A DNA stretch of 64,000 nt from an uncultured Duncaniella sp. GTDB taxonomy: Bacteria; Bacteroidota; Bacteroidia; Bacteroidales; Muribaculaceae. Below, in pieces: positions 16,036-25,597 of the stretch; within the stretch, counting starts at the first letter, position 1, and each line of letters opens with the position of its first letter. Under the pieces are notes generated by a model. That model was not told the DNA's origin. It did no database searches and saw nothing but the letters and a program-made list of their open reading frames with translations. The position numbers and the translations under genes are program-made. Location: positions 45,645 to 109,644 of the forward strand of contig CAJTRI010000002.1 of NCBI GenBank assembly GCA_910578615.1, read 5' to 3'.

Positions 16036-18087
16036 TTATTTTTTCTTGGCGGTTCTTTTTACGGGCTTAGGCTCTGGGCGACGGAGGCGGAGTACCTGTG
16101 CCGAGCGTGGCGGCAGGTACAGACGCAGCCATTCGCGTCCTGACGGGGCAAAGAGCGGGTCGGTCTGTGTAAGGTGTCTGACACTCTCGTCAATGTTGCC
16201 ATAGCCTCCGAAAGCGGGGTTGTCGGTCGACAGGACGACCTCGTATTCTCCTGCGGGCGCGAGTATGCCATATCCAGTGAAAGCCTGTGACGGTGAGAAG
16301 TTGAATACAAACACGAGGTCGCCCCTCATGTAGGCAAGCACCTGGTCATCGTCTTTCTCCCAAAGTTTCACGACCGGGAGTGACTGGAAGTTGTACACAC
16401 CAGATATGGTGTGTATCATGGCATTGTCGAAAGCGTTGAGGAAGACATATTTCAGTTCCTCGCGGTCAACGAGATCCCACTGTCTGCGGGCGTATTTGTA
16501 GCTCCATCCGTTGCCTTCTCGGGGGAAGTCTATCCACTCGGGATGGCCGAACTCGTTGCCCATGAAGTTGAGGTAGCCACCGTTGATTGTCGAGGCCGTG
16601 ACGAGGCGTATCATCTTGTGGAGGGCCATGCCTCGGGCCACGGTCATATTGTCGTCATCCTTCATCATGTGCCAGTACATCTCCTTGTCAATCAGACGGA
16701 AGATGACGGTCTTGTCTCCCACGAGGGCTTGGTCGTGACTCTCTACATAGGAGATTGTCTTTTCATCGGCCCTGCGGTTTGTGAGTTCCCAGAATATCGA
16801 AGTGGGCTTCCAGTCCTCGTCCTTGCGTTCTTTGAGGGTCTTGATCCAGTAGTCGGGTATTCCCATCGCCATGCGGTAGTCAAACCCTATGCCGCCGTCT
16901 TTGAAAGGCACGGCCAGTCCCGGCATACCGCTCATCTCTTCGGCTATGGTTATGGCCGACGGATTGATTTCATGGATGAGTTTGTTGGCAAGAGTGAGGT
17001 AGGTGATGGCGTTTATATCCTGACCACCGTTGTAGTAGTCGTCATAACTTCCGAAAGCCTGTCCGAGACCGTGGCTGTAATATAGCATTGATGTCACGCC
17101 GTCAAATCTGAAACCGTCGAATCGGAATTCTTGGAGCCAGTACTTGCAGTTGGAGAGCAGGAAGTTGATGACGTCGTTCTTGCCGTAGTCAAAGCACAGG
17201 GAGTCCCATGCTGGATGTTCGCGTCTACCGTCTCCGTAGAAATATTGGTTGTAACTGCCGTCAAGACGTCCGAGTCCTTCGACTTCGTTTTTCACGGCAT
17301 GGCTGTGTACGATGTCCATGATAACGGCTATTCCCAGTTCGTGGGCGCGGTCTATGAGGCTTTTGAGTTCCTCAGGCGTTCCGAAACGGCTCGAAGGGGC
17401 ATAGAAGCTTGAAACATGGTAACCGAACGACCCGTAGTAGGGGTGTTCCTGTATAGCCATGATCTGTATGGCGTTATAGCCGTCTTTGGCTATTCGGGGG
17501 AGTACAAGGTCTCTGAACTCGGAATATGTGCCTATTCCTTCCTTTTCCTGTGCCATGCCTATGTGGCACTCGTATATGAGGAGCGGGCGTGTGTCCGGGC
17601 GGAAGCGTTTCACTTTCCATTTGTAGGGTTCGGGCGCCCATACCTGAGCGGAGAATACGTGGGTTGTCTCGTCCTGCACCACTCGGGTCGCATAAGCCGG
17701 GATGCGCTCTCCGCTGCCTCCGTCCCATCTTACGATCATCTTGTAGAGGTCGCCGTGTTTGACGGCGTCCGGGTTCATCTTGATTTCCCATACGCCGTTG
17801 GCTTTCGGTTTGAGGGCATATTTCTTCATCTCTTTCCATTTCGAGAAGTCCCCTATGAGGGTTATGCCTGTTGCGTTAGGTGCCCATTCGCGGAATACCC
17901 ATCCTCCGTCGGCTGCACGGTGGAGACCGAAGAAGTTGTGGGCGTTGGCGAAGGTGTCGAGCTTTCCGTCATTGCCGCAGAGTTCGAGTTCCTTGTTTAC
18001 AGCATCATTGTGTCGGCCGGTGATAGCCTCGGAATATGGTTCGAGCCAGGGGTCGTTTTTGAGGATGTTGAGAGTCTTTTTTTTCAT
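16036..18087 (-). CDS. glgB: 1,4-alpha-glucan branching enzyme, eukaryotic-type GH13
   Basis: 683 residues from the ATG at 18087. It makes alpha-1,6 branches in glycogen. An N-terminal CBM48 (W-V-F-R-E-W-A-P-N-A region) is followed by the GH13 (beta/alpha)8 barrel with conserved regions D-I-V-H-S-H (I), F-R-F-D-G-V (II, nucleophile Asp), I-A-E-E-M-S (III, acid Glu) and V-E-S-H-D-Q (IV), then a C-terminal beta domain ending in basic residues (K-R-T-A-K-K-K). The length and the S-H-D-Q form place it with the eukaryote-like subfamily used by Bacteroidetes rather than E. coli GlgB. No other glycogen genes are adjacent. Confidence 0.94.
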   Translation of the reverse strand: MKKKTLNILKNDPWLEPYSEAITGRHNDAVNKELELCGNDGKLDTFANAHNFFGLHRAADGGWVFREWAPNATGITLIGDFSKWKEMKKYALKPKANGVWEIKMNPDAVKHGDLYKMIVRWDGGSGERIPAYATRVVQDETTHVFSAQVWAPEPYKWKVKRFRPDTRPLLIYECHIGMAQEKEGIGTYSEFRDLVLPRIAKDGYNAIQIMAIQEHPYYGSFGYHVSSFYAPSSRFGTPEELKSLIDRAHELGIAVIMDIVHSHAVKNEVEGLGRLDGSYNQYFYGDGRREHPAWDSLCFDYGKNDVINFLLSNCKYWLQEFRFDGFRFDGVTSMLYYSHGLGQAFGSYDDYYNGGQDINAITYLTLANKLIHEINPSAITIAEEMSGMPGLAVPFKDGGIGFDYRMAMGIPDYWIKTLKERKDEDWKPTSIFWELTNRRADEKTISYVESHDQALVGDKTVIFRLIDKEMYWHMMKDDDNMTVARGMALHKMIRLVTASTINGGYLNFMGNEFGHPEWIDFPREGNGWSYKYARRQWDLVDREELKYVFLNAFDNAMIHTISGVYNFQSLPVVKLWEKDDDQVLAYMRGDLVFVFNFSPSQAFTGYGILAPAGEYEVVLSTDNPAFGGYGNIDESVRHLTQTDPLFAPSGREWLRLYLPPRSAQVLRLRRPEPKPVKRTAKKK

Positions 18088-18137
18088 AGATTGGCGGTTA
18101 TATCCTCCGTTATATAGCATGGCGGAGGAAATTTTGA

Positions 18138-18169
18138 CAAACTTAGCAAATTAAATCGTCAGAGGCAAA
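18138..18169 (-). promoter_or_regulatory. Promoter of the branching-enzyme gene
   Basis: Minus-strand TAAGTTTG (18138-18145) with TTTG 20 bases upstream (18166-18169). The rest of the 424-bp gap up to ileS (18170-18440) shows no gene or motif I can support. Confidence 0.7.
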
Positions 18170-18444
18170 TGTTGGTTGGCTTTTTTACGGGTGAAATGGG
18201 TAAACAGGTGTCGAAGGAAGGTTAGGAGAACTTGATTTAACAACAAATGTTAAATCCAACGTCATTTTGTGCGAGTAGGATTTCTCCGTCAATTACGGTC
18301 ACAGACACCCATGCCTCTCAGAATGATAATGAACTAACCGAAAGATGATGTCACTTTGTATTGATAATTGTTGTCAAAACCATCTAAATGTCCCATAGAC
18401 ACTAAATTGTCATACCAACTCTATGATTTCAGAAAAATTTTCAC

Positions 18445-18452
18445 TATTTTTG
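18445..18452 (+). promoter_or_regulatory. -7 box for ileS
   Basis: TATTTTTG, 60 bp upstream of the ATG at 18512. The upstream -33 element is not clear. The in-frame GTG at 18470 would leave a leader of only about 10 nt. Confidence 0.55.
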
Positions 18453-18511
18453 CGGAAATTTTTTGAAGGGTGGTAATGGCACCCTTTTCTAACCTGCAAA
18501 ATCATCTCAAA

Positions 18512-21500
18512 ATGGCCAAGAGATTCAAGGAATATGCCGGGCTTAGACTGCCTGAAATCAATAAGCAAGTGCTCAGGATGTGGGGCGAGGAGGATGTCTT
18601 CAACCGCACGATGAGCGAGCGTGAGGGTTGTCCCTCGTTTGTGTTTTTCGAGGGGCCTCCATCGGCCAACGGCAAGCCGGGCATCCATCATGTCCTCGCC
18701 CGTACCATCAAGGACATATTCTGCCGTTACAAGACCATGCGCGGTTACCAGGTGAAGCGCAAGGCCGGGTGGGACACCCACGGGCTGCCTGTGGAGCTTG
18801 GTGTGGAGAAGTCACTCGGAATCACTAAGGAAGACATAGGCAGGAAGATTACTGTCGATGAGTATAATGCCGCATGTCGCCGCGAGGTTATGAAATATAC
18901 CGGGGAGTGGGAAGACCTCACTTCCAAGATGGGCTACTGGGTGGATATGCCCGGAGCCTATATAACATATGACAACCGTTACATAGAGACTGTCTGGTGG
19001 CTCCTTAGTGAACTTTATAAGAAAGGTCTTCTATATAAGGGATATACCATACAGCCGTATTCCCCCGCAGCCGGTACTGGACTTAGCTCTCACGAGCTGA
19101 ACCAGCCGGGATGTTATCGAGATGTCAAGGACACGACCTGTGTGGCACAGTTTGATATTCTCGATGACGACGCACCGGCCCTTGCTCCCTATCATGACAT
19201 GCTTTTCCAGTGGGGCCGTCCGTGTTTCCTTGCATGGACAACCACTCCATGGACACTCCCTTCAAATACGGCTCTTGCCGTCGGGCCTGACATTCTGTAT
19301 AACATAGTCCGCACCTACAACCCATATTCAGGTTCGCCAGTCACGGTTGTGGTGGCTAACGACCTCATGGGTTCGCTTTTCAGCGCCAAGGCCAAAGACC
19401 TCGGGCTTGACGAGTATAAGAAGGGTGACAAGGCCGTGCCATATGAAGTCGTGGCACAGGTAAAGGGTGCAGACCTCGTTGGCATAAATTATCGCCAGCT
19501 CCTTCCTTGGGTCAATCCCGGCGAGGGGGCGTTCCGTGTCATACCCGGTGACTATGTGACAACCGAGGACGGTACGGGTATAGTCCATATCGCCGGCACG
19601 TTCGGCGCCGATGACCTCCGTGTCTCCAAGGCTGCCGGAATCCCGCCGCTCCATCTTATTGACCGAGACGGCAACATCCGTCCGATGGTAGATCTCACAG
19701 GACGTTTCTTCCGTATCGAGGAGCTTGATCCCGGGTTTGTGGAAAAGATGGTCGATGTGGAGGCTTACCGCCCGTGGGCAGGACAGTATGTCAAGAATGC
19801 CTATGATCCGGATGCCGCTGACGGAGCCGAGACTCTTGATGTGAAAATCTGTATGGCCCTCAAAGCCTCGGACAGTGTGTTCAAGATAGAGAAGCACACC
19901 CACAACTATCCCCACTGCTGGCGCACTGACAAGCCTGTACTTTATTATCCGCTTGACAGCTGGTTCATAAAGACTACCGCCGTGCGCGAGCGTCTCATGC
20001 AGCTTAACGATGGCATCAAATGGAAACCGGCTTCTACAGGCTCTGGACGTTTCGGCAAGTGGCTTGAAAATCTTCAGGACTGGAACCTGTCACGCAGCCG
20101 CTACTGGGGAACCCCCCTCCCCATCTGGCGCACGGAAGACGGTTCGGAGGAGAGATGCATCTCTTCCGTAGAGCAGCTATGTTCCGAGATAGACCGTGCG
20201 ATAGAGGCAGGTCTGATGAAGGAGAACCCTTATACAGCCAAGGGATTTGTGCCGGGTGAATACACTAAGGAGAATTACGAAAAGATAGACCTTCATCGCC
20301 CCTATGTGGATGACATAGTGCTCCTCTCTTCCGATGGCAGGCCCATGTATCGAGAGAAGGATCTTATCGATGTGTGGTTCGACTCAGGCGCCATGCCCTA
20401 TGCCCAGATTCACTATCCGTTTGAAAACAAGGAGGCGTTTGACAGCCGTGAGGTTTATCCTGCCGACTTTATAGCCGAGGGTGTAGACCAGACCCGTGGA
20501 TGGTTCTTCACGCTCCATGCCATCGCCGGTATGCTCTTTGACTCTGTGGCCTACAAGGCTGTGGTTTCCAACGGACTCGTGCTCGACAAGCATGGAAACA
20601 AGATGTCAAAGCGTCTCGGTAACGCCGTGGATCCTTTCGGACAGATAGAGGCATACGGGGCCGACCCGGTGCGTTGGTATATGATTTCCAATTCCTCACC
20701 GTGGGACAATCTCAAATATGACGAGGCCGGTGTGGCAGAGACTTCGAGAAAGCTTTTCTCGACGTTATATAATACTTACAGCTTCTTCGCGCTCTATGCC
20801 AATGTCGATGGCTTTGATCCCGACATGGCACAGGTTCCGGTGGAGAAACGCCCTGAGATAGACCGCTGGGTGCTCTCGTTGCTGAACACCCTGATAGGCA
20901 CTGTCACCGAGAGCCTTGACGATTACGAACCGACCCGTGCCGCACGTGCGATAGCCGAGTTTGTCGGTGAGAATCTGTCAAACTGGTATGTCCGTCTCAA
21001 CCGCAAGCGTTTCTGGGGAGGCGAGATGACCGAGGACAAGCTCGCAGCCTATCAGACTCTATACACCTGTCTCCGCACGGTGACAATGCTCATGGCTCCT
21101 TTCGCGCCATTCTTTGCCGATGATCTTTACAGGTCATTGACAGGTTCGACCACTTCCGTGCATCTTGCCGATTTCCCGTCAGTGGATGCCTCCCTGCTTT
21201 CTCCTGAACTTGAAAAGCGTCAGAAGATGGCACAGGATATCACGTCCATGGCTCTCGCCCTGCGCCGCAAAGTAAACCTCAAAGTGCGTCAGCCGCTGAG
21301 GTCGGTCATGGTTCCTGTATCTGACGAGGTTATGAGAGCTGACATCAACGCTATTGCAGACCTTGTCAAGAACGAGATAAATGTCAAGGAGGTTTCTATC
21401 GTAGGTTCTGACGGCAACATCATAGTGAAAAGCGTAAGGCCCGACTTCAAGAAGCTCGGCCCGAAACACGGCAAGAACATGAAGGCCGTTGCCGAGGCTG

Positions 21501-21958
21501 TCAAGGCCCTTGATTCGGCACAGGTGGGCCGTCTCGAATCGGAAGGCTCCATAATACTTGATGTGAACGGCACCTCGGTCTCACTTGACTTGCAGGACGT
21601 AGACATAATCTCGGAGGATATTCCCGGTTGGCTCGTAGCCAACGAAGGGGCGCTAACAATCGCTCTTGACGTCACCGTCACACCCGAGCTGCGTCGCGAG
21701 GGGCTGGCACGCGAGGTGGTCAACCGTATACAGAACATCCGCAAGTCTCGCGGATATGATATCACTGACCGCATCACTCTCACGTTCGCTCCCTCGGCCG
21801 ATACTGACGAGGCCTTGCGCGAACATGCCGACTACATCTCGCGTCAGGTGCTTGCCACCGCTCTCGAAATAGCACCCGTCGATACTGCCGATTCCCTTGT
21901 GGAACACCTTGTAATCGATGATGTGAACCTTGATGTCAGAATCGCGTTAAATAATTAA
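18512..21958 (+). CDS. ileS: Isoleucyl-tRNA synthetase
   Basis: 1148 residues from the ATG at 18512 (M-A-K-R-F-K-E-Y). Class I synthetase that charges tRNA-Ile. HIGH-type motif G-I-H-H (57-60) and K-M-S-K-R (about 696-700) frame the Rossmann catalytic core; the inserted CP1 editing domain (roughly 200-430) carries T-T-P-W-T-L-P-S-N-T. A long C-terminal anticodon-binding region follows and there is no obvious terminal zinc finger, which fits the long IleS type found in Bacteroidetes. The DksA/TraR-like gene follows after 47 bp. Confidence 0.97.
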   Translation: MAKRFKEYAGLRLPEINKQVLRMWGEEDVFNRTMSEREGCPSFVFFEGPPSANGKPGIHHVLARTIKDIFCRYKTMRGYQVKRKAGWDTHGLPVELGVEKSLGITKEDIGRKITVDEYNAACRREVMKYTGEWEDLTSKMGYWVDMPGAYITYDNRYIETVWWLLSELYKKGLLYKGYTIQPYSPAAGTGLSSHELNQPGCYRDVKDTTCVAQFDILDDDAPALAPYHDMLFQWGRPCFLAWTTTPWTLPSNTALAVGPDILYNIVRTYNPYSGSPVTVVVANDLMGSLFSAKAKDLGLDEYKKGDKAVPYEVVAQVKGADLVGINYRQLLPWVNPGEGAFRVIPGDYVTTEDGTGIVHIAGTFGADDLRVSKAAGIPPLHLIDRDGNIRPMVDLTGRFFRIEELDPGFVEKMVDVEAYRPWAGQYVKNAYDPDAADGAETLDVKICMALKASDSVFKIEKHTHNYPHCWRTDKPVLYYPLDSWFIKTTAVRERLMQLNDGIKWKPASTGSGRFGKWLENLQDWNLSRSRYWGTPLPIWRTEDGSEERCISSVEQLCSEIDRAIEAGLMKENPYTAKGFVPGEYTKENYEKIDLHRPYVDDIVLLSSDGRPMYREKDLIDVWFDSGAMPYAQIHYPFENKEAFDSREVYPADFIAEGVDQTRGWFFTLHAIAGMLFDSVAYKAVVSNGLVLDKHGNKMSKRLGNAVDPFGQIEAYGADPVRWYMISNSSPWDNLKYDEAGVAETSRKLFSTLYNTYSFFALYANVDGFDPDMAQVPVEKRPEIDRWVLSLLNTLIGTVTESLDDYEPTRAARAIAEFVGENLSNWYVRLNRKRFWGGEMTEDKLAAYQTLYTCLRTVTMLMAPFAPFFADDLYRSLTGSTTSVHLADFPSVDASLLSPELEKRQKMAQDITSMALALRRKVNLKVRQPLRSVMVPVSDEVMRADINAIADLVKNEINVKEVSIVGSDGNIIVKSVRPDFKKLGPKHGKNMKAVAEAVKALDSAQVGRLESEGSIILDVNGTSVSLDLQDVDIISEDIPGWLVANEGALTIALDVTVTPELRREGLAREVVNRIQNIRKSRGYDITDRITLTFAPSADTDEALREHADYISRQVLATALEIAPVDTADSLVEHLVIDDVNLDVRIALNN

Positions 21959-22005
21959 CACATTATCTATTCACACATTCCTAACACGTACACGATTATC
22001 TGACT

Positions 22006-22383
22006 ATGAGCGAAAAGAAACGTTATAGCGATGAAGAGCTACAAGAGTTCAAGGAACTCATACTCGAAAAGCTCGCAAAGGCACAGAAGGAGTATGACTC
22101 CCTCAAAGCCAGCATCACCAACATAGAGGGCAATGATATCGCCGATACATCGCCCACGTTCAAGATTCTCGAAGAGGGCGCCAGCACCTTGTCAAAGGAG
22201 GAGGCCGGCCATCTCGCGCAAAGGCAGATGAAGTTCATCCAGCACTTGCAGAATGCCTTGATCCGCATCGAGAACAAGACTTACGGCGTATGTTGCGAGA
22301 CCGGGGAGCTTATCCCCAAGGAGCGTCTTCGCGCCGTCCCCCATGCTACACGAAGTGTGGAGGCCAAGATAAACCGAAAGTAA
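22006..22383 (+). CDS. DksA/TraR zinc-finger-family protein
   Basis: 125 residues: an N-terminal coiled coil (E-E-L-Q-E-F-K-E-L-I-L-E-K-L-A-K-A-Q) and the C-terminal DksA/TraR fold (R-I-E-N-K-T-Y-G-V-C-C-E-T-G-E-L-I-P-K-E-R-L-R-A-V-P-H-A-T). The second cysteine pair of a canonical zinc finger is missing (P-H-A-T-R-S replaces C-x-x-C), as in many Bacteroidetes homologues. By family it would bind RNA polymerase in the secondary channel and tune stringent-type transcription; this is inference. Located between ileS and lspA, likely one transcription unit. Confidence 0.9.
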   Translation: MSEKKRYSDEELQEFKELILEKLAKAQKEYDSLKASITNIEGNDIADTSPTFKILEEGASTLSKEEAGHLAQRQMKFIQHLQNALIRIENKTYGVCCETGELIPKERLRAVPHATRSVEAKINRK

Positions 22384-22457
22384 TATATCAGGGGGACGCA
22401 CTAATCATGCGTCCCCATATAATGTTCAACCATCACCTTATCACCCCACCCACCGCA

Positions 22458-23096
22458 ATGCGTTCACGAGGCTTTATTGCCGCTGTAATTATCGCTGTGG
22501 TCATCATTATTGACCAGCTGTTGAAAATATGGATAAAGACCCACTTCTATCTTGGCGAGGATGTGGAAATATTCCCGTGGTTCCACCTGCTGTTCATCGA
22601 GAACAACGGTATGGCGTTCGGAATGACAATCGGCAGCAAATTGTTGCTTACGTTGTTCCGTATTGCCGCCGTGACATTCCTTATATGGTACATTGTCAAG
22701 ATTTACAGGCTCAGGACTGTTCCGACGGGCTATCTTGTCTGTCTCTCCCTCATAGCCGCAGGTGCTGCCGGAAACATATTTGACTGTGTGTTCTACGGGG
22801 TCATATTTGACAATCCTTATCCTCCGATGCTTGCCACGATGTTTCCTGAGGGCGGTGGTTATGCCCCTTGGCTTATGGGCAGGGTGGTGGATATGCTTTA
22901 CTTCCCGCTTTTCTCTTTCACCTGGCCCGGATGGATGCCGTGGGTGGGAGGTGAGGAATTTCTTTTCTTCCATCCTGTGTTCAATCTTGCTGATGCGGCG
23001 ATCTCGTGCGGTATATTCGTGCTTATAATATTTTATCACCGTTATATCCAGTCGCCGTCAGCTCTTGCGGCGCTCGGAAACACTCAGGCCCGATGA
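22458..23096 (+). CDS. lspA: Lipoprotein signal peptidase (signal peptidase II)
   Basis: 212 residues from the ATG at 22458; earlier in-frame ATGs at 22407 and 22422 are possible. Four-TM aspartic peptidase that removes the signal peptide of prolipoproteins. Conserved features: I-I-D-Q-L-L-K in TM1, N-N-G-M-A-F-G, and the two catalytic aspartates in N-I-F-D-C and N-L-A-D-A-A. The insert with Y-P-P-M-L-A-T-M-F-P-E-G-G-G-Y before the last TM is usual in Bacteroidetes LspA. Its stop overlaps the start of the next gene (ATGA), which itself encodes a lipoprotein. Confidence 0.95.
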   Translation: MRSRGFIAAVIIAVVIIIDQLLKIWIKTHFYLGEDVEIFPWFHLLFIENNGMAFGMTIGSKLLLTLFRIAAVTFLIWYIVKIYRLRTVPTGYLVCLSLIAAGAAGNIFDCVFYGVIFDNPYPPMLATMFPEGGGYAPWLMGRVVDMLYFPLFSFTWPGWMPWVGGEEFLFFHPVFNLADAAISCGIFVLIIFYHRYIQSPSALAALGNTQAR

Positions 23097-23887
23097 GACA
23101 GTACGCACTCATATTATGTCTGCTTGTGGTTTTAACGGTTGTTTCATCATGTGGCAAGACCCCGTCCTATGTCATCCCGGTGGACAGGATGGCTGCCGTT
23201 ATGGCGGACATAAATATAGGCAACGCCATTGTTGAGTCGGAGCGTTCTTCTTATCCAAATGACTCCACCCGCCTTGTCCTCATGCAGAGTATCTATGCAC
23301 GCCACGGAGTGACATCAGAGCAGGTTGATACGTCGCTCGTCTGGTATGGTCACAATATAGAGTCTTACATGAAGGTGTGCGAGAAGGCCGAGGAGATTCT
23401 GACGGCTCGTATCGAAAAGGCCGAGATGGCCGGAGGCAAATCGGCTGATTCGCCGCGTCCGATCAGTCTGGACGGTGACTCCGTCAACTTGTGGCCCGGG
23501 ATTGCCACCCGCCGTGTCACTGTGGCGGATGCTTCTGACTTCATGCCGTTCTCGTTGTTCACTGACAAAAACTGGGAGCGCGGAGACCGATACACACTTT
23601 CCTCCAAGGGCATAAACACCCGTGGGAAGGTCAGAATGTTTATTGCGGCCGACTATAATGACGGCACCACGGAATATATCTCGTCGACAAACGATGCCGA
23701 GGAAAGACAGCGTCTTGTGCTTGTCCTCGACTCGGCAAAAGTGGCTACGCGTGTCTACGGCTCCCTGTTCTATAAGGCATCCGATGGAGAAGTGGCCTAT
23801 CTTGACTCTATCTCACTTGTCCGTACACGTGGTCGCAATGACAATGTGGCCGCACGCAAAGGACAGCTTACCACGCGTAATCGATGA
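23093..23887 (+). CDS. DUF4296-type lipoprotein
   Basis: 264 residues starting with a lipoprotein signal (V-V-L-T-V-V-S-S-C-G-K, lipobox cysteine about residue 19). The region I-P-V-D-R-M-A-A-V-M-A-D-I-N-I-G-N-A-I-V with a downstream A-R-H-G-V-T-S-E-Q-V-D-T-S-L matches the DUF4296 pattern found beside lspA in many Bacteroidetes. The C-terminal half looks like a beta-rich domain of unknown role. ATGA overlaps at both ends (with lspA and with the next gene) indicate translational coupling. Function unknown. Confidence 0.85.
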   Translation: MRQYALILCLLVVLTVVSSCGKTPSYVIPVDRMAAVMADINIGNAIVESERSSYPNDSTRLVLMQSIYARHGVTSEQVDTSLVWYGHNIESYMKVCEKAEEILTARIEKAEMAGGKSADSPRPISLDGDSVNLWPGIATRRVTVADASDFMPFSLFTDKNWERGDRYTLSSKGINTRGKVRMFIAADYNDGTTEYISSTNDAEERQRLVLVLDSAKVATRVYGSLFYKASDGEVAYLDSISLVRTRGRNDNVAARKGQLTTRNR

Positions 23888-24168
23888 AGTCGGTGCTATG
23901 TCAGGTAATACTCTCGGGAGGGAGGATAGACCGTAATTCCGTCTTATGTTATGATGATGATAATTGGGACGTGACCCCTTTCAGTATAGAGGTTCATTCC
24001 ACCACAATGTTCAACGGAATCGCCGTTATTCTTCCCGCTGGTTATGAGCATAGTCTTCCCTCGGCCATACGTTCATCTGACTGCGGGGAATTTATTAAGA
24101 CCGTTTCCCGAAACCTCCCGAGGACGGTAAGCCCTATCAAGGTTCATTTTATTCCTTTTATTCAATAG
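23884..24168 (+). CDS. Small conserved-looking hypothetical protein, coupled to the DUF4296 gene
   Basis: 94 residues, no signal peptide, no TM segment. Its ATG overlaps the stop of the preceding gene (ATGA), and a 20-bp terminator follows 11 bp after its stop, so it is framed like a genuine last gene of the lspA operon. The middle part (D-V-T-P-F-S-I-E-V-H-S-T-T-M-F-N-G-I-A-V-I-L-P) looks like beta strands. I do not recognise a family. Confidence 0.6.
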   Translation: MKSVLCQVILSGGRIDRNSVLCYDDDNWDVTPFSIEVHSTTMFNGIAVILPAGYEHSLPSAIRSSDCGEFIKTVSRNLPRTVSPIKVHFIPFIQ

Positions 24169-24179
24169 AAGACACTATT

Positions 24180-24226
24180 CAAAGGCACCGTCAAAACCAT
24201 CTTTCTTGGTTTTGACGGTGCCTTTG
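24180..24226. terminator. Bidirectional terminator between the lspA operon and ssb
   Basis: Perfect 20-bp inverted repeat (24180-24199 with 24207-24226) with a 7-nt loop, between convergent genes. Confidence 0.75.
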
Positions 24227-24275
24227 ATATATTCAGAGAAATCAATAGAAAGCCTATGGTATGGGGATGGCTTTT

Positions 24276-24614
24276 TTACTGATTGTTTGATCCTAACAGT
24301 TCGAAATTATCCACATATATCTCGGTGACATTGCGTTTGATCGCGTTGCGGTCTTCCCAGACACGGTATCTGATCTTACCTTCCACATAAAGCCTTGCTC
24401 CTTTACGGATATATTTTTCAGCAAACTCAGCTGCATTATCCCACATGATGAGGCTATGCCACTCAGTTCGTTCCGGCAGCTGTCTTCCATCGGGGAGAGT
24501 CCGTGCTCTCTCGTTTGTGGCGAGAGGAAACGAGGCTATCGGGCGAGTCTCTATATAGCGTATCTCGGGATCCCTGCCCACATTGCCGATGAGTATTACC
24601 TTGTTGACACTCAT
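24276..24614 (-). CDS. ssb: Small single-stranded DNA-binding protein
   Basis: 112-residue OB-fold SSB (M-S-V-N-K-V-I-L-I-G-N-V-G-R-D-P-E start; T-E-W-H-S-L-I-M-W and Y-V-E-G-K-I-R-Y-R strands). It stops right after the OB fold (F-E-L-L-G-S-N-N-Q) and lacks the glycine-rich linker and the acidic tip (D-D-I-P-F type) that replicative SSBs use to recruit partner proteins. So it may be an accessory paralogue; whether the genome has a second, full SSB cannot be seen here. Nine bp downstream of the YitT-family gene. Confidence 0.92.
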   Translation of the reverse strand: MSVNKVILIGNVGRDPEIRYIETRPIASFPLATNERARTLPDGRQLPERTEWHSLIMWDNAAEFAEKYIRKGARLYVEGKIRYRVWEDRNAIKRNVTEIYVDNFELLGSNNQ

Positions 24615-24623
24615 TTGCCTTGG

Positions 24624-25574
24624 TCAAGAGTGTCCCATCTCTTCGGCGGCGGACTGGCAGGCCTCCTGGTCAAGCTGTTGTTCCAGACGGAGATCCTTCT
24701 TGACTTTCAGCTGGTCAAAACCTTGGCCGTAGACGCCGTTCACATTGCCCTGGGTGATAAAGGCTCCCGGGTCGATGCTCTTCACGATACGGAAAATAGT
24801 GACTGACTCAATCTTGCGACATACTATGAGCAATATCTTTATGGGATGTTTTGTATACCATCCCATACCGTCTATGACCGTCACACCGCGACGGGCATGA
24901 TGGTTTATGGCGGTAGCTATACGCTCCCATTTAGGTGACACGATGGTAAACTGCACTGCCTGACGGTTTGTGTTTATAATGAGATCCACCATATAGGACG
25001 CTATGATGAGGACTACAAAACCGTAGAGCACGGTGGTGATATCATGTGAAATGAGATAGGAGGAGGAGATAATACAGAAATCCACGTAAAGCATGGTGCG
25101 TCCCACGGAGACATTGGTCTTCTTGGAAGTCATTGCAGCCACGATATCGGTGCCGCCTGTACTGCCGTTGTGGGTAAAGACAAGTCCGAGAGAGATACCT
25201 ACTATTATGGCTCCGAAACACACGCTCATGAAAGGTTGCCCCGGTACGAGCGGTTCGGTGAAGAGTTCCGGCACAACGAGCATCACAAGCGTTATAACGG
25301 TGGCGCCAAAAATGGTCTTTATTACAAACTGTTTCCCGACGATGCGCCACGCAAACGCCAGTAGCAACAAATTGACACCGTATTGTGTCAATCCGATCAT
25401 ATATACCTTTCCTGTGAGGAAATAAGCGAGAGTACCGAGACCCGTAACGCCTCCGATCACTACTTTTTCAGGAAGAATGAAAGCGGAGAATCCGAATCCG
25501 TAAAGCACAATGGCAAAGACGATTATCAGATAATCCTTTGCCGACATCCATAGTTGTTTGCCTGAGAACTGCAT
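24624..25574 (-). CDS. YitT family membrane protein (DUF161 plus DUF2179)
   Basis: 316 residues from the ATG at 25574. About five TM helices (F-A-I-V-L-Y-G-F-G-F-S-A-F and following) with the family signature G-G-V-T-G-L-G and H-N-G-S-T-G-G-T-D-I-V-A, then a soluble DUF2179 domain (about 225-300: R-G-V-T-V-I-D-G-M-G-W-Y-T). The start is set by the promoter: the -7 box at 25598-25605 lies inside a longer frame beginning at 25619, so that start cannot be used by this transcript. Biochemical function of the family is not established. Confidence 0.88.
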   Translation of the reverse strand: MQFSGKQLWMSAKDYLIIVFAIVLYGFGFSAFILPEKVVIGGVTGLGTLAYFLTGKVYMIGLTQYGVNLLLLAFAWRIVGKQFVIKTIFGATVITLVMLVVPELFTEPLVPGQPFMSVCFGAIIVGISLGLVFTHNGSTGGTDIVAAMTSKKTNVSVGRTMLYVDFCIISSSYLISHDITTVLYGFVVLIIASYMVDLIINTNRQAVQFTIVSPKWERIATAINHHARRGVTVIDGMGWYTKHPIKILLIVCRKIESVTIFRIVKSIDPGAFITQGNVNGVYGQGFDQLKVKKDLRLEQQLDQEACQSAAEEMGHS

Positions 25575-25597
25575 AGTTTGGTTACAATTTGACACCG

